The notes below the pieces were generated by a model. That model was not told where the DNA came from. It saw only the letters and a list, made by a program, of their open reading frames with translations, and made no database searches. A program made the translations under genes and the position numbers. This document shows, in pieces, positions 1-13,000 of a DNA stretch of 64,000 nucleotides (its first letter is position 1; every line of letters starts with the position of its first letter). Source of the stretch: Triops longicaudatus (Eukaryota; Arthropoda; Branchiopoda; Notostraca; Triopsidae); contig JAGQDJ010000120.1 of assembly GCA_022885665.1 (NCBI GenBank), forward strand, positions 186,001-250,000, read 5' to 3'.

Positions 1-3000
1 TTTGTTTTGTTTTTTTACAAAGTAAAGCATGGTAAAAAAGAGATTGAATACGCGAGTACTACGAAAACGTATCGCAATGAGGAGCATGTGGGAGAATAGC
101 ATTGTTAACGGACAAATAGCATGAGAATACGCAATCCCCCTGGCCTTCATTGCGCACAACTTCATTGTTCGGTATTGAATTTATTCGTCACGTGGAGTAG
201 TATAGTATATGGAGTAAGAATAGAATGGAATACGAGTAACCTTATGAATATACCTGCAACGCGTGTGAAGTTAAATTATGCTAGAATGTGACTTTAAATA
301 GGTTAATGTTTCATTCGTGTAGAAGGTAAGCCCTCTTATCCGTTCTCTACGAGTTTAACCCATTGTCTGATGTTCAAATTAGGTCGATCACGAGAAACAT
401 GTGAATTTTAACATTAAGAGTAGCTATGCATTATAAAGTAGGCAAATAAGTAGAAACCGTCTAGGAAAACTCAAAATCAACTCTCAGGTAAACTCGAAAA
501 TGTTCTGTACAATTAAAGTTCTTTTTCTCTTTTCTTCTTATTAGACCATGTAATTCGCTGTTATTGGTACACTGAAGGGTGCTCTAAATGCACTGTAACT
601 TGAATTTGGAAAATGAATTTGTAGAAATGACGGGAATAAAGAAGGCTAAGCTGGAGACAGAATAAAATTATTTGCGCAGAGCTATATTTTTAATGTGCCA
701 ATTATTTTTATTTTTCTCTTTACATTTCCTAACTTAGTTTCGTTAAAATTTTTATTTACTATGTCGTATTTTTTACATCGTTGCTTTCTAGGAGTAGCTA
801 CTGATTTTCGGCGTAATAGCTTTTACTAACTGCTTCAAAAAGTAAAAATGGAAGTTTGAGTAGAGTTAAGTATGTAATGTGAACGAAGCCATGTCAATGC
901 TGAAAAGATTTCGTAATGGGAAGTTAGCTAAGTGTAGTTCTTCGAACTACCCATAAATAGACGCGTGCTCATAAGGTTCAGTTGGACCGACAGGTTACAC
1001 CAGCATGGTGAATGGACCAAGTGCTCAATTAATCCGAACACAGGCTATGTTCCCTTTCACTGTATATTTATTAGCCTATACAGCAGAACTAATGAAATCT
1101 GCATGGTCACATGCCATATACAGCTCAACTAACCTCCTTTTACAGCAAAAGTTGCAATACAGTACAACTATAAGCTTATTTAAAACAAAATAAACGTCAC
1201 TGTATAAGGTACACAATATATGGTACGTACAAAAAGGTTAGGTACAGAAATAAACAAAATATATCAGTTAAGAATTATAAATGTATAACGTACAGAATCA
1301 AACGCGAAACAAAAAAGGACGTTGCCAACAACCGTCTATCTACCCTCAGGCGCCCCTGCTTTTCCGAAGGATGAGCAGTACTGTACCACGTTGTTGCTTA
1401 AGAGATGACTCCTTAAACCACGCTTGTTCTAGAACGAGACATTTACGTACCATTTCAACTGCATTTATGTTCTGTTTCAACTTAACCACGCTAGTCTGAA
1501 CGCCATTTAGCTCGACTACTCGTCTTTCCGGCTTGTTAACCGTACTTATGACTATACCCTGACTCACTCCCTGAACAATTTCATTGTTGATTCCCCTCTG
1601 TGCTGTCTCAAAAATCCTGGGAGAAACTGACATCCCCCATCAATTTATCGCCAGTAACCACGCAAGCTGTCGGGGTATCTTTGATTTCATTGTTGAGAAT
1701 TGGGCTTCACATACTTTTAACGTTGTAAAAAAGCCACGGAAAAATACACGAGGCCAGTGAGTACGTTGGTGCAATTCACGCAGGCTTTTAGAGCCTATCG
1801 TACAGGCCTTACGTGCGTATACACGTAGTAACCCATTACGCTTTAATGAACTACAAAAGCACCTTGGCGCTAATAGATTGGTTGCTCTTGTATGCAATAT
1901 GGAATACGCCATGCGTAGGCCATTTTCCTTCGAAAAAACGGGTCGATGCTTCTCAAAGTGCTTTCCAAAACGTCTTTGCTGCTTTCATGTTTCATGTTTT
2001 TCTATTTAACTCCACTAGCCCTTGCTAGTGAGCTAAATGAAAAAGCTACCCATTGAGTACGGTATGGGTGTTCGGGGGGTTAGAGGGGATGAAATGGACT
2101 TTTTCTCTCACGGCCGTACACTTAGCAAAGCGTAAGATTTTTCAGGTACCATATTTGACGTGAAAAAACTCCGAAAAAGAATCAACCATTTTTTTCTCTT
2201 TAACTTGGGGGGAAAAGTCAAAGGGCCAAGTTCTCTTTTCACCTCATCTCTCGGCGAGCTAGCCAAACAGTCAAGTGAGAAAGGCTATCGGGGAGTATGA
2301 AAGCAGAGCCATCACTCCATCTCCGACTCTCTGGTAGATGTCCATATTTCCCCCCCCCGTTGCTCGCTACCTAATCAATAACCAGAAACAGCATAAACCT
2401 GACTAAAAAGGGAAAACGGGGGTTGAGTGCTATTTTCAGGACTCCACACTGTGTTGATACACCTCGCCCATCCGTGACTAGCTATCGGAATAGTCAAAAT
2501 AATAACAACAAGGCACAGCATACTACAAAGACCTACCATAATGAAAACTTTTACCTGTTTCGCTTTATTTCTTATTTTGTCTACTTCTTCTCTCCTGTCT
2601 TCCTTTTCTCTTTCGTTACTTGGCTAGTATTGTTAAGTTTCCAAAAGGCGGCGTGGCTACCACTAGAGACGGTAATGTGCTTTCTTGCCTGTTCAAAACT
2701 ATACAGCGAGATGAAAACAGAAAACAACCCAAGAAAGATGGAAGGTTGATTGAAGCACCGAGTTTTTGCTGTCGGATAACACTTAACTCGTAGTTCGGTG
2801 TAACTACCTGCTCATGATCATTGAACGAAGCTTGCTGCTTGTATGAGGTACCGTTACCACCCTATACGCCGAATGCTGTGTCATGCTGTGGAGAAAAATC
2901 CCTTGGTAAATCAAGAAAGAGTGAGATGACCTCTTGACAAAGATGTTAGACACAGCTTCTACATAATAGGCTAAATTGGATGATGACTTTCAGGGCGTTG

Positions 3001-4099
3001 AGTAAGGTACTCTACGTGTAGAATGGTACGGTATAGAAACAGGTACATGTATTACTGTTGAGTTGCAGTTCTGTAACAGCACGAATCAGAAAAGGAAAGC
3101 TACTAGTTTCTTTCCTTGGTGGTAACTGAGAGAACAAGTGGTTTTCAACCGACTTGTTGCCTAGCACACATGTACACACATATACACAAGGAGATACAAT
3201 ATCGTATTGAGCGTTGCGGAGTCAGGTTCGCTTGATTGAAGACGAACAATAGGAAACATCTCAATTTCCTCCGACGATTGGGGAGTTTCAACTTTTATGA
3301 AACACCCGCACATGGCAATAGTTGGGAGTATTGTTGTCTCTCTATCTCGAGCGCTGTGCAACGCTCTTTTGGGCCTGCCCAGCAACCAGCCAACAATAAC
3401 TTTCATAGTGGAAGAATTTTTTGGGTTGTAATTTCTTAGAACGAAGTCTCCTAACAAAACTTGTCGTCGCTGCAAGGCAACATGAACTTGTGCAGCTGGC
3501 CTTAAATTTTATATAGCTTTTTCTGCAGTTACACGAGTCTTGTCTTGCCTTGTCTATCTTGTTTTCTTTTTTGCTGTGTCTTTCTTTTCTTGGCTAGGGA
3601 ATTAAATGGACTTTTTCTTTCTGGGGAGAGGTAATTCTCTTCAAATTGCTGTCAGATTATAACCCTAACAAAATCGTCTTAAAAAGACTGGCTTGGTCGT
3701 CAAGTTGAACAGCAACTGTTTCCACAAGAGTTTTACTTTACCCCAGCACGGCGGCAGCTGCCAGAAATTTCCCCATTGCTGTCCCACTCTTCCATACATA
3801 ACATTTGGGACGACTGTTATACCTTCACCTAATAGTCTTTTGTTCTCAAAAGACTTGCAATATGTGCAAAGGCTAGCGAAACCTTAAAAAGAATAAATTA
3901 ATAAAAAGCTCTTCAAAAAATGAATTAAAAATACCTAAAAATTTATCCGTGGAAAAGCACATCGATTTTTTCTATTTCCTAGCGAATTTGGCGGATAAAA
4001 AAAACAATAGTTATAAATACACATGAGTTAACAAAACCTTTGACAAGCTTAACCTAACTTATCTCCGAACTTACCCTTGGTTTTGTGTTCGGGCATGCA
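1..4099. other. Non-coding, nothing recognised
   Basis: Stops are frequent in all frames. The short ORFs present (up to 108 codons) have no signal, domain or splice context that I can support. Confidence 0.6.
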
Positions 4100-4330
4100 T
4101 TAATCGGTTAAAGTGGACTGAAGTAAGTTGAGTTACGTTAGTTAACTCATGTTACTTAACTTGAGTTACTGAACTTAACTTAGTTGATTAAGGTACCTAA
4201 CTTGAGTGCGTAAAGTAATTTTCGTAAATCAAGTCCGAGTTACGTTACCCAAGTTAAGATACGGGACTAAACTCAGTTTATTCAACTCACGTTAATTTAC
4301 TCACCTCCTAACTCATATTACTGAAATAGG
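4100..4330. repeat. Degenerate short tandem repeats, GTTAACTTGAGTTAC type
   Basis: Many variants of TTGAGTTACxxxAACTTAAC at about 20-bp spacing on both strands (for example AAGTTGAGTTACGTTAGTTAAC and TTAACTTGAGTTACTGAACT). Confidence 0.55.
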
Positions 4331-7300
4331 TGCGATTTTCTTAGGTTGACTTTGTGACCGGTAAGGAGTCGGAGGGCTGATCGTACTATTTATTGCAAGT
4401 AGGGCTGCATTTCCACTGCCATTTAATCTCTAGTTTCTGAACGACTGCTACGTTTGCTCAACAACAGTCTCATGAAAACATCTTAACATAGCCTAATGAA
4501 TTAAATACGTGTCATCGCGCGAAGGTTGCTCGGTAATACGCGAGATGTTGCTCTGTAACTAGAGGGAAGATGACAGTGGAAACGCAGTCAAGATGGATAA
4601 GAAGGCTGAGTTAGGTTAAGGTAGAAATAAAATGAACTGCGATCACAAAAACCGAAAACGAAAAAAAAAATCACCAAAGTAATGAGAAATAAAAAGAAAA
4701 CGGGTTCATATTAGGAAGCCAAACAAGTTGCATGCCAAAGTCCCAGCATCTTTAAGCTAACCGTTTGCAATGTCACACAATGACCCTTAATGCTCCCCAT
4801 CTCCCCATCATAATTTCCACGACACCTCCTGGTCTTCCAAGACGCTCGCTAATAGCTCTTTCCCTTCAAGTTTTGTAAAGAACTTGCAAGGATTCCGAAG
4901 CCTCAGCACTAACTCTTTACCTTTTACTTTGCACCCGTTCTTAATCTTCATTTTCTAAAGATCACTGAAACGCGTTTTTATAAGTCAAGCATAACAGTAT
5001 ATCGTGTTGTAGCGCTTCATGGTTTGATGCTTACCCACATTCTCTGCAGGAGCCGACAAGAGGGCTCTTGGGTGCTTCGGTGCAGCCACGGCACCTCCAA
5101 GACCACCTGGAGAGATGTTGATCCGTAACAACACGCTCATTTGCCTATGCAATTAAACTCCATCCGAATGCAGAGAGCCCCCAAGTAGCAAACATATAAC
5201 TGTCCTCCGCCTTATTTCTTCCCCTTTTTACCCCAAGAACTCGTATGGCTTTCTGCTTAGGCTTGTCGTAAAGCGCAGGCAGGGCGTAGATAGCAAGTTT
5301 ATTGAAGTTAGGGTGGCACAAGGGGTGGTGTGGTGGAAGCAACATTGCTGGTAGTTGCCGTCACGGAAAATATCATTAGTTGATACGCTTTATTGCTTAC
5401 CATTAAAAGAAGAAGTCATTTTGCAACAAACCCCCCTTTCCACCATACGTGTGTGGTCTGCAACAATTCCTGGCATATTATTATCTTCTCCTCCCCCTGT
5501 AACGTCTCTTTTTTTGCCTTCCTCAGAGATGCCAGAAGCTTGTCGTTGGAGCTTGTTCGCCTATTAACCCCCTCTAGAACACACACAGACACGCGAATGT
5601 ATAGACACCAACACGTACGCACCAAAACTACTCTCTTGGAGTAGTCAATGGATATGTTTGTATTAAGTCAGAGCTTTTCAGGTGGAGGGTTAGGGTGGTT
5701 TAGTACACTACTTTTCCTCTCAATTTCCCTGGCGATTGAGACATTACCGAAGAGTTTAGGCTCCCACACGGAAATTGCTCTTCATTTGGTATGCAAATGA
5801 GGTGCCAAGGGAGTGAACATGTAACAGCTAAAAGGTGGAACAAAAGCTTCAATCTTTGCCCCCCTTTTTTCCCCTCAACACTGGGTTAACCTCTCCTTAA
5901 AAGACAACCTCGAAAAAGTCGATTAGGGTTCTCATTTAACCCACTTAAAAGTCAACACGAAATTAGAAAATCGTTCTTAATTGTTCCGACTTTCTAACCC
6001 TTTAGGAAACCTTTACGAGAAACCCCTAAAACGCCCCTTAACTACACTAAATGCACTGAGAGCATGTAGGGGAGGGGTGTAGAGAGAAACCATCGGTTTT
6101 CGCTTTCCCGTCTTCCATTTTCCGTCAACCCCTTTTACCCATAATCCTGTACTTATTTAGTTATCCAAGTTCACTAAAAGCATAGCGCTCCTTTCCTCAT
6201 CTCTGAAGACCTAAAGCGTCGAACGCAAAGCGCGAAAACTCGAAAAGGCTTATTATTAGGGGAATTGGCATTTACCCTGTTCCTTCCTGCGTTTTACCCA
6301 GTTACTTGTATGGCGCAGCACAGCTACAGGACGTATTACGGTCCTTGCAGCTATAGTTAGCAAAGTTGTCTCCGAAGTCTGTCATTTAGAGATGCACACT
6401 ACCACCTCTAATTGACATCTCGCTCCGGAAACGCAAAGGGAGGAGTGTTTCTGTTCTGCAACTGACCTTTCTCTTCCTTTGAACTGAAAGGGATCGTAAT
6501 GGACGACTCAACTTAAGGAAATTCCTCCCTTAAGGGGGGAGCAGTTGGAGGAATCCAACGATAACCGCTCTTCCGATTCACGAAGAGGGAGTTTTGCTCT
6601 TTATCACGACTTGTATTCCGGTCCCGAAACGTTGGTCTTTTATAACAAAGCTGTGGCTGGTAGCGTCTTGGAGTTGAAGACAAAAACCAAAGCTTTGTGC
6701 TGCAGGGGCCAGGGGTGAAAAAGTGGTCTGTTGAATGCCAACTTCACCTGCAAGTCTACCTGTTTTTACCTTGACTTAATTGGGACCGAGAGAGCAGGAG
6801 TAGCACGGCAGCCCTAGCAAGGACACGACGAATTAAAGACACGACCCGAAGCTTTTACACACAAAAGGATGTAGCGTAGTTTCGGCTAGTGGTTTTCATA
6901 ATGATCACCTCACTGCCCCCCGGTGATAATCACGAAAATTTCGAGATCTTTTCACTGTTTTACTTTTGATTATTTTTTTTATTTATTTTTTTAGATAAGT
7001 AGAATGAAAAAGGCAGGTGCACTGAGTATAATGCTTAAACATCTTTTTCCTTTAACTTTTTTTTTCTCTTTTCGGAGTGTATGGTAATAATATCTATATT
7101 TTTCGTTGTGCATTCCCAAATTGTTTTATAAAATAAAAGAAAGTAAATACATCTTTACGCGATTATACACCGTACATTAACAAAATATTGCATTCCGGGA
7201 AAGAAAAGACTGAACGACGATAATTATAACAATAATTACCTTTGCTCCTGATTGTTTCCGATAATGAAATAAGTAACGTCGCTTAAATGTTGTATTTTTG

Positions 7301-9848
7301 TTTAAATTACTTTCTAATATAAAGACTCGGAAATATAGAAGATAATCGCTGGTATATATACATTTTCCATTAGATTTTACTTTTTCTAACGGGAGATCGT
7401 CATTGTTGCTTTTACATCTTATTACTACCAAAAATATTCCGGGTGTGATATTATAATCACTTATACATATTCTTCAGTTTATAATCCTTAATTCAAGGTA
7501 AGTGAACAGTAAAAAAATTAGAAAACAAAAATTCTCATGCAATTTTATTTAAAGCCCCGGGGCGCTTCACTTTATGCGGATTTTAACCTTACACGTCGCC
7601 AATACGGAAAACCGTGTAACTCGAGACCACAGGTGAACTACTGTAGGATGCTCGTTGTAAAAGAAAGAAAAAACTTATAACGAACTGTTGACTATAAAAG
7701 ACGATCTGTAAAGTCTTGAGCAATGTAAATTTGTATCAAAAGCGTATGGTATAACAAACTTCGGTAATACAGAATAGTTTCCTTTTCCAAAAGAATTCGT
7801 TATAACGCTATTCTTCCCATACATTATAAGCGAATATGTGGTATTCTTTTCAAAACCAGACAAAGTAATATTACAATCGCTTATACAGTGTACTTCAGCT
7901 AGAACAAACCGATCTGCGGCGAATTATCGGCTTACTGTAGAACAGTCAAAGGTCCTGCTTAATAAATATGCATAAAACCAACTGATGTGACGAACGTTGG
8001 GTGCAAAAAAGTTTTATGACTTTTAAGTGGTTTTTATTGAACTTTCTCTCGTAGTGTACATCATTTCACGTACTTCAATTTCTCTGCATATGTTTAAGGT
8101 GTAAAGTGTAAATAATTTTCAGGGTTTCTTATGTGCAATAGTTAGAAACCTTAAAAGTTGTAAGCAATAATATCCTACTAGTTTAGTTTTTTTCCAAAAA
8201 AGTAGAACGCATAAATAAAAGTCTTTCATTACGCAAATTTGTTAACTATTTTTGAATAAATTCCGGAACAAAACATGAAAATACTTGAGTATATTTCTGT
8301 TACATTTTAGAATAAGAAAATCGCAATGTTAAATGTAATTGCTTACATTTCGTTTCATTTTATTTAATTGTCTTTAAAAAAAAAAAGAGTTGGGAGTGTA
8401 GAGTATGATGCTTGCACAGTGCGTACATGGTGAGGACTGAAGAATTAAGTAGAGTTAAGCAGAGAAACAACTGCGAGACAACCTAGGGTTCTCATTTTTC
8501 GACAGGAATTTCGGTCTTGAAAGAAAAAGCAAGTGTGTCGAAGAGGTGAGGGGGAAGAGAAGAAAAAGCAAGCTCGCATTATCGTTAACTTCGCGAGTAA
8601 CTCGACTAACAAGAGCGCGAACGCAGAGAATATCTTGAGACGCGTGAAAGCTAACGCTTCATCAGGCGTGAGCGGGTTTTTTTGGGGGAAATTGTTGCGC
8701 TTCCCTTTTGGCTTCTGGGGGACTCTGAAGACTTCTAATTGACTCCAGCTTAAATGAGCTTTGGCCCTTGGACCCTGGTAGGAGCTCGATCTTGTTTGGG
8801 GCCAACCGGAAAAACAGAACGGTTTTAAGTCTTGGAAAAGGTAAAGAAAGAAAAGTCTTACGCAAGCTTAAGCCTCCAGTTTGTATTACCCTTAGGGGCT
8901 TTAATACGCTTCCCTACCTTTAAGGAGCAAAAAGAAGATGAGACCTAATCATGTGGTAAACTCGTATATTTCCTCGAGTAATCACCCTGCTGCTAACTTT
9001 TCCAGTTGCAACAATGCTCATTGGTCCCTTAAATACTTAGTTTCCTTTTGCCTCTTCGCCATAGAATTCTTTTGGTCGTTCCTTCCCCAATTGAGGTCAT
9101 TAGCGTCGAGCATAGGCGTATCTGTCGTCTTCATTCTCCGCCTTCTCGGGTTTGCCTACTTTTTTATGGGCCGTTTTAATTGATCTGCATCAGGTGCGTG
9201 CAACGGCATATACTAGTGTAGTACTAGCTCCAGTCACACCAAAAAGGGGGAGAAATTCCATGTTTGTATGCCTGTATACGGATATAGTCATTCTATACCT
9301 TCATAATTTACTTGCCAGATTTTGTTCTAAAAATAAAAATTAAATATGGTTCCGAAAATAGGACTCAATCCAGCGGAACTTTGATCTTTCCACCGGAAAT
9401 ACGTTCAGAAACCCTTTCTAATTCTAAGTTAAATACGACTGAACGTCGAGTTAAAAGAGCTCTTCCAATTCCCAGTAACGTAATCCTCTAACAAATCTCG
9501 ACAGCCAGTTAAAACAAGTTAACTTCAAGCTGAATCTCTCGTGTTCCTTAAAACGAGTACAGCGCTAAGCTAGGCTTGAATTCTTTTGTCCTGTTTTTAT
9601 AGGATAGAGTGCACCGTGTTCCGCAATATGTAACGCTGTACAGTGGATACATATAACACAGAGCTCGGCAAAAAAATATGAGCTACGAAATAGGAGTTAG
9701 AATAACACGGCAGTTAACGAACAATGAATGTTCTTTAGCCCACGCAGTTCGTCGCCCCGCTGGTCGGCTTTCATTGTTGTGTAGGTGTGCCTTGCGGTGT
9801 AGGTGTGCCTTTCGTTCCTTACCTTGCAAGAAAACGTTCAGTCCTAGC
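4331..9848. other. Non-coding apart from one MITE
   Basis: No gene recognised. A hairpin AGCTACAGGAC / GTCCTTGCAGCT occurs at about 6322-6353. The stretch 6960-8400 is notably AT-rich and contains the MITE at 7674-7825. Confidence 0.6.
7674..7825. mobile_element. pogo/Tigger-like MITE copy
   Basis: From TTATAACGAACTGTTGAC to ATTCGTTATAACGCTATTCTT. The interior matches the copy at 30901-31072 in order: TTTATAACGAACTGT, AATGTA...AAAAGCGT, TGATAT/TGGTAT, AACTTCGG(A/T)AATAC and CGTTATAAC. Confidence 0.65.
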
Positions 9849-10075
9849 GCGCTCAAGTGGCCGAGGTAGATGGGCCTTAACCGGGGAGAAAAAAGGCTCT
9901 AGTGGCGAGCACACAAGCCGAGGCAGACGGGTCTCGACCTGCCAAAAAGAGGTTCCCCTTTAGAGCGTACCAGCGGTGTCGGGAAGACAGGTCTAGACCG
10001 GGAGCATTCGGGTTGGAGCGCGGTACAAGTCGAAAGTTTTTTGCCCCTTTTTCACCTTCAAGTTCTCAGTCCATC
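9849..10075. repeat. Degenerate 54-59-bp tandem repeat
   Basis: Units starting near 9849, 9905, 9964 and 10018 share GCG(C/A/T)...GCCGAGG(T/C)AGA(T/C)GGG(C/T)CT(T/C)(A/G)ACC. A diverged echo lies at 10139-10180. It is GC-richer than its surroundings. Confidence 0.45.
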
Positions 10076-13000
10076 GGCTGGTTCTCGGCCGGCTACGGCG
10101 AAAAAAAAAATACAGTTTACCCGATGTGACGGAGAGACGAAGTACCGAGGCCGAGAAAGACCGACTTAACTCGGGACTTTTGCGCTTGGCAAAGCCGTTA
10201 CATTACGCGTTACATCTATGTAACCTTATTTAATCTTCCATAGGAACTTTCATGATTTTTTTCCATTTGCTTTTTTCTTCTTCTCAAGCGGTCCATTTTC
10301 CCTATTCATGTTTAACAAGTTTTCATGTTTAACAAGAGCCATGTATATGGAATATATATTCTGACGGATATTTTCTCCCTAGCACCTCGAAAAAGACTCT
10401 TGGAAAATTACTAGCCCCAGGGCCATTTCATGCCTGTATAAAGCCCCTTTTTCTTGTCTTTTTACAAGCAAAGAACATTCACTTGCAGCTGTGACCGCTA
10501 AGGTGAACCACAAGACGCTCGATTTTTTTACGGGATGAAAAAAAAGAAAGTACTGAGAGCAGATATTTTTCCTCCGTTATAGTTTCTCTGCCCATAAAAA
10601 AGGATGGAGTCTTAAAGGAAGCGAATAACCAGAGGTTATTTGACCCTGCTAGGAAGGTTTTGATTACCCGTTGTAACAGAAGCTGTCGCGCCGTTGCCAA
10701 TACATGGGCGGAACGATATCCGTACCACTTGCTGTGGTCAGATTTTTAATTAGAAAACCGAACATTCTCCAAACTACTTAGGCTTCATTACCAAAAACTT
10801 TTTTGCTACCTCTTAGCTTGAGAACCTTATCGTATTCAATTTTACGAAAATTTCCTAATTTTTACCTAATATTCATTTTTTTCCCGTACAGCGTAATTGT
10901 TTTGTAACAAAAATTCAACCCTAGTTGAACATTATTCATTGACTTCTAGTACTCTAATTGACTGCTTTTATAGATGTTTCTCTTGAATTGGAAATCTTAT
11001 TTTTAAAAAAAATCATTATATGTTTGTATTATTTTGTACTGTATATTTTGTTTCTCTGATTTTGTCTAGTTTTGTCTTCTCTAAAGCGTGTGTGACACCA
11101 GAGTGGGCAGATTCAGTTTACAACAGATGCTGAACTCTAGTTTCTCTCCCGCACGTTTTATCCCATTCCCTATCAATATGCACCGTACATGAGTTCCCCT
11201 GGCGTAGCCATTAGCGCATGTTAGCCTAAGCGAGTAGCATGGTGAAGCAGAGGATATACCACTCGATTAGCGCCGAGTAGTGTACAGTAGCACGAATTAG
11301 CGAGCCAAGGTGGTCTTTTGCAACCTCTACTATACGAAACTTCCTTGGCTTGTCGGATATCGACTTTTCGCTAACGCCCCTTTTTTCTTAACTACACGGG
11401 AGTTTACTTCACTTTTCCAGTAAATCTTGCCTAATCTGGTTCCTGAAAGACAAGTCTTTGCAAGTTCAGTCAACTTTCTTCTTTTTCTTTCCAGGGGCGA
11501 GTCTAAGCGAAAGGAAGGGCAAGAAAAAAATAAAAAAAAAATGCGACTGCCATTCAATAAAATGTAGATTAAATTAAAAGTTAGGGACCCCTTTTAGCTG
11601 CAGAATCCGGTTGGAAGGGAGGGTTATGTGTCCCAACTCATTTCCTATACCCTTTGGGCTTACCAAAAAGTTTCTCAGTCACGACTAATTTCACAACGCT
11701 GTGCTAGAACATTTGTCACCTTACAGAAACTCGTAGCCAGTAATAAAAGCGGATCACTTGGTGTGAGTATGCTGTATGTGACTGTGTTCCCTTTCCACCT
11801 GTCTTCATCCTTTCGCCCTTTTTGTCGGAAGACTGGATGACTCTCACCACTTTACGGCCAGATAATCCTCTTCATGAGTCCTCTTTACCACCCTCTTAGT
11901 ACTAACAATATCTATAGGGGTGAAGGGAGTAAGAATACATTGAAGACCCGCCTTATCATGTACTTGTTCACTATATAGGACCAAAAGTCTTTTTAGTGCT
12001 TCCTTACAGCTACCAAAAGCTGTACAGAAGCTCGGTTGTGGCATTGTGTAGCATTATATAACAGTATGTCAATTGTTATGTCAAGACCTCCTCACCTGTC
12101 ACTAAAAGCTATTGAGCATTATCTCCATTTCCTGGAAAAAATGAGGCCAGCTTTGGTTATTTCGTCGTTGTGGCAACCTCTTTTCTCTTGTTATACTTTT
12201 ATTAAATCTCATTATGCTACCCAATTGTTGGCTTTCCATCATTTTATCAGCGTCCCAACACTAAGCTCATTGCTTTTTTTTTCTTTTGTGTCATTGATAC
12301 AGGAACATAAAAGGACGCAAAAATTCCGGACCCCGCACAAAAGGAGTGGCTTGTCACGTGCTAGCAGATGCTCTCGCTGTTCACTTGGTAAGTAGGAGAA
12401 AAACCATGTCAATTGGCTTTGCTATTCCCTCGAGAACCTGACTTGTATCGAACGAATTTTCCTGAGTCTTTATATTCCCTTCATTTTCCGTGCCTTAAAA
12501 GAAATTTCTGCCTCACACACACAAAAAAAAATAATTAAAAACTAACAAGAAAAAAAAGTCTATCTAAAGATTAGATAGGAACGTATATTTAGTACCAAAG
12601 GGGATCTTTTATTCCGACAATGCCTTTCATGCCTGCAATAAATCTCCATGTTGCCAAGTTTCCGAGAAATCCTAAATCTGGGAATTTTTGCATTTAATTG
12701 TAAGCAAACTTTAAGGGGCTCGGCCATAAAAAGGACCAAGAGAGAGGAGAGAGAAAAATAATCAACCTCTACAGTAGCTGTGTATAACTCATGGTCTCGC
12801 TGCGAGGAAATCCTTGTTTTGTTTGTTAAGACCATTTTCTTTCCTGTTGTGTTGTTTAGTTTGTTAAGCATTTATAAACCGAGCAAAAAAAAAAATGCAG
12901 AGATGAAAAAAGTTCCCTGGAAAGCCACACGTTTTTCCGTTTCGAATTTGATTCAAATGTCCCTCTCCTGGATTCGGCTAAAAGCATTGTGAAGCTTTGG

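Noticed and set aside
9849..9925. tRNA-like A-box (AAGTGGCCGAGGTAGA)
   Set aside because: No B box (GGTTCRANNCC), no acceptor stem or cloverleaf; it belongs to the local 54-59-bp tandem repeat.
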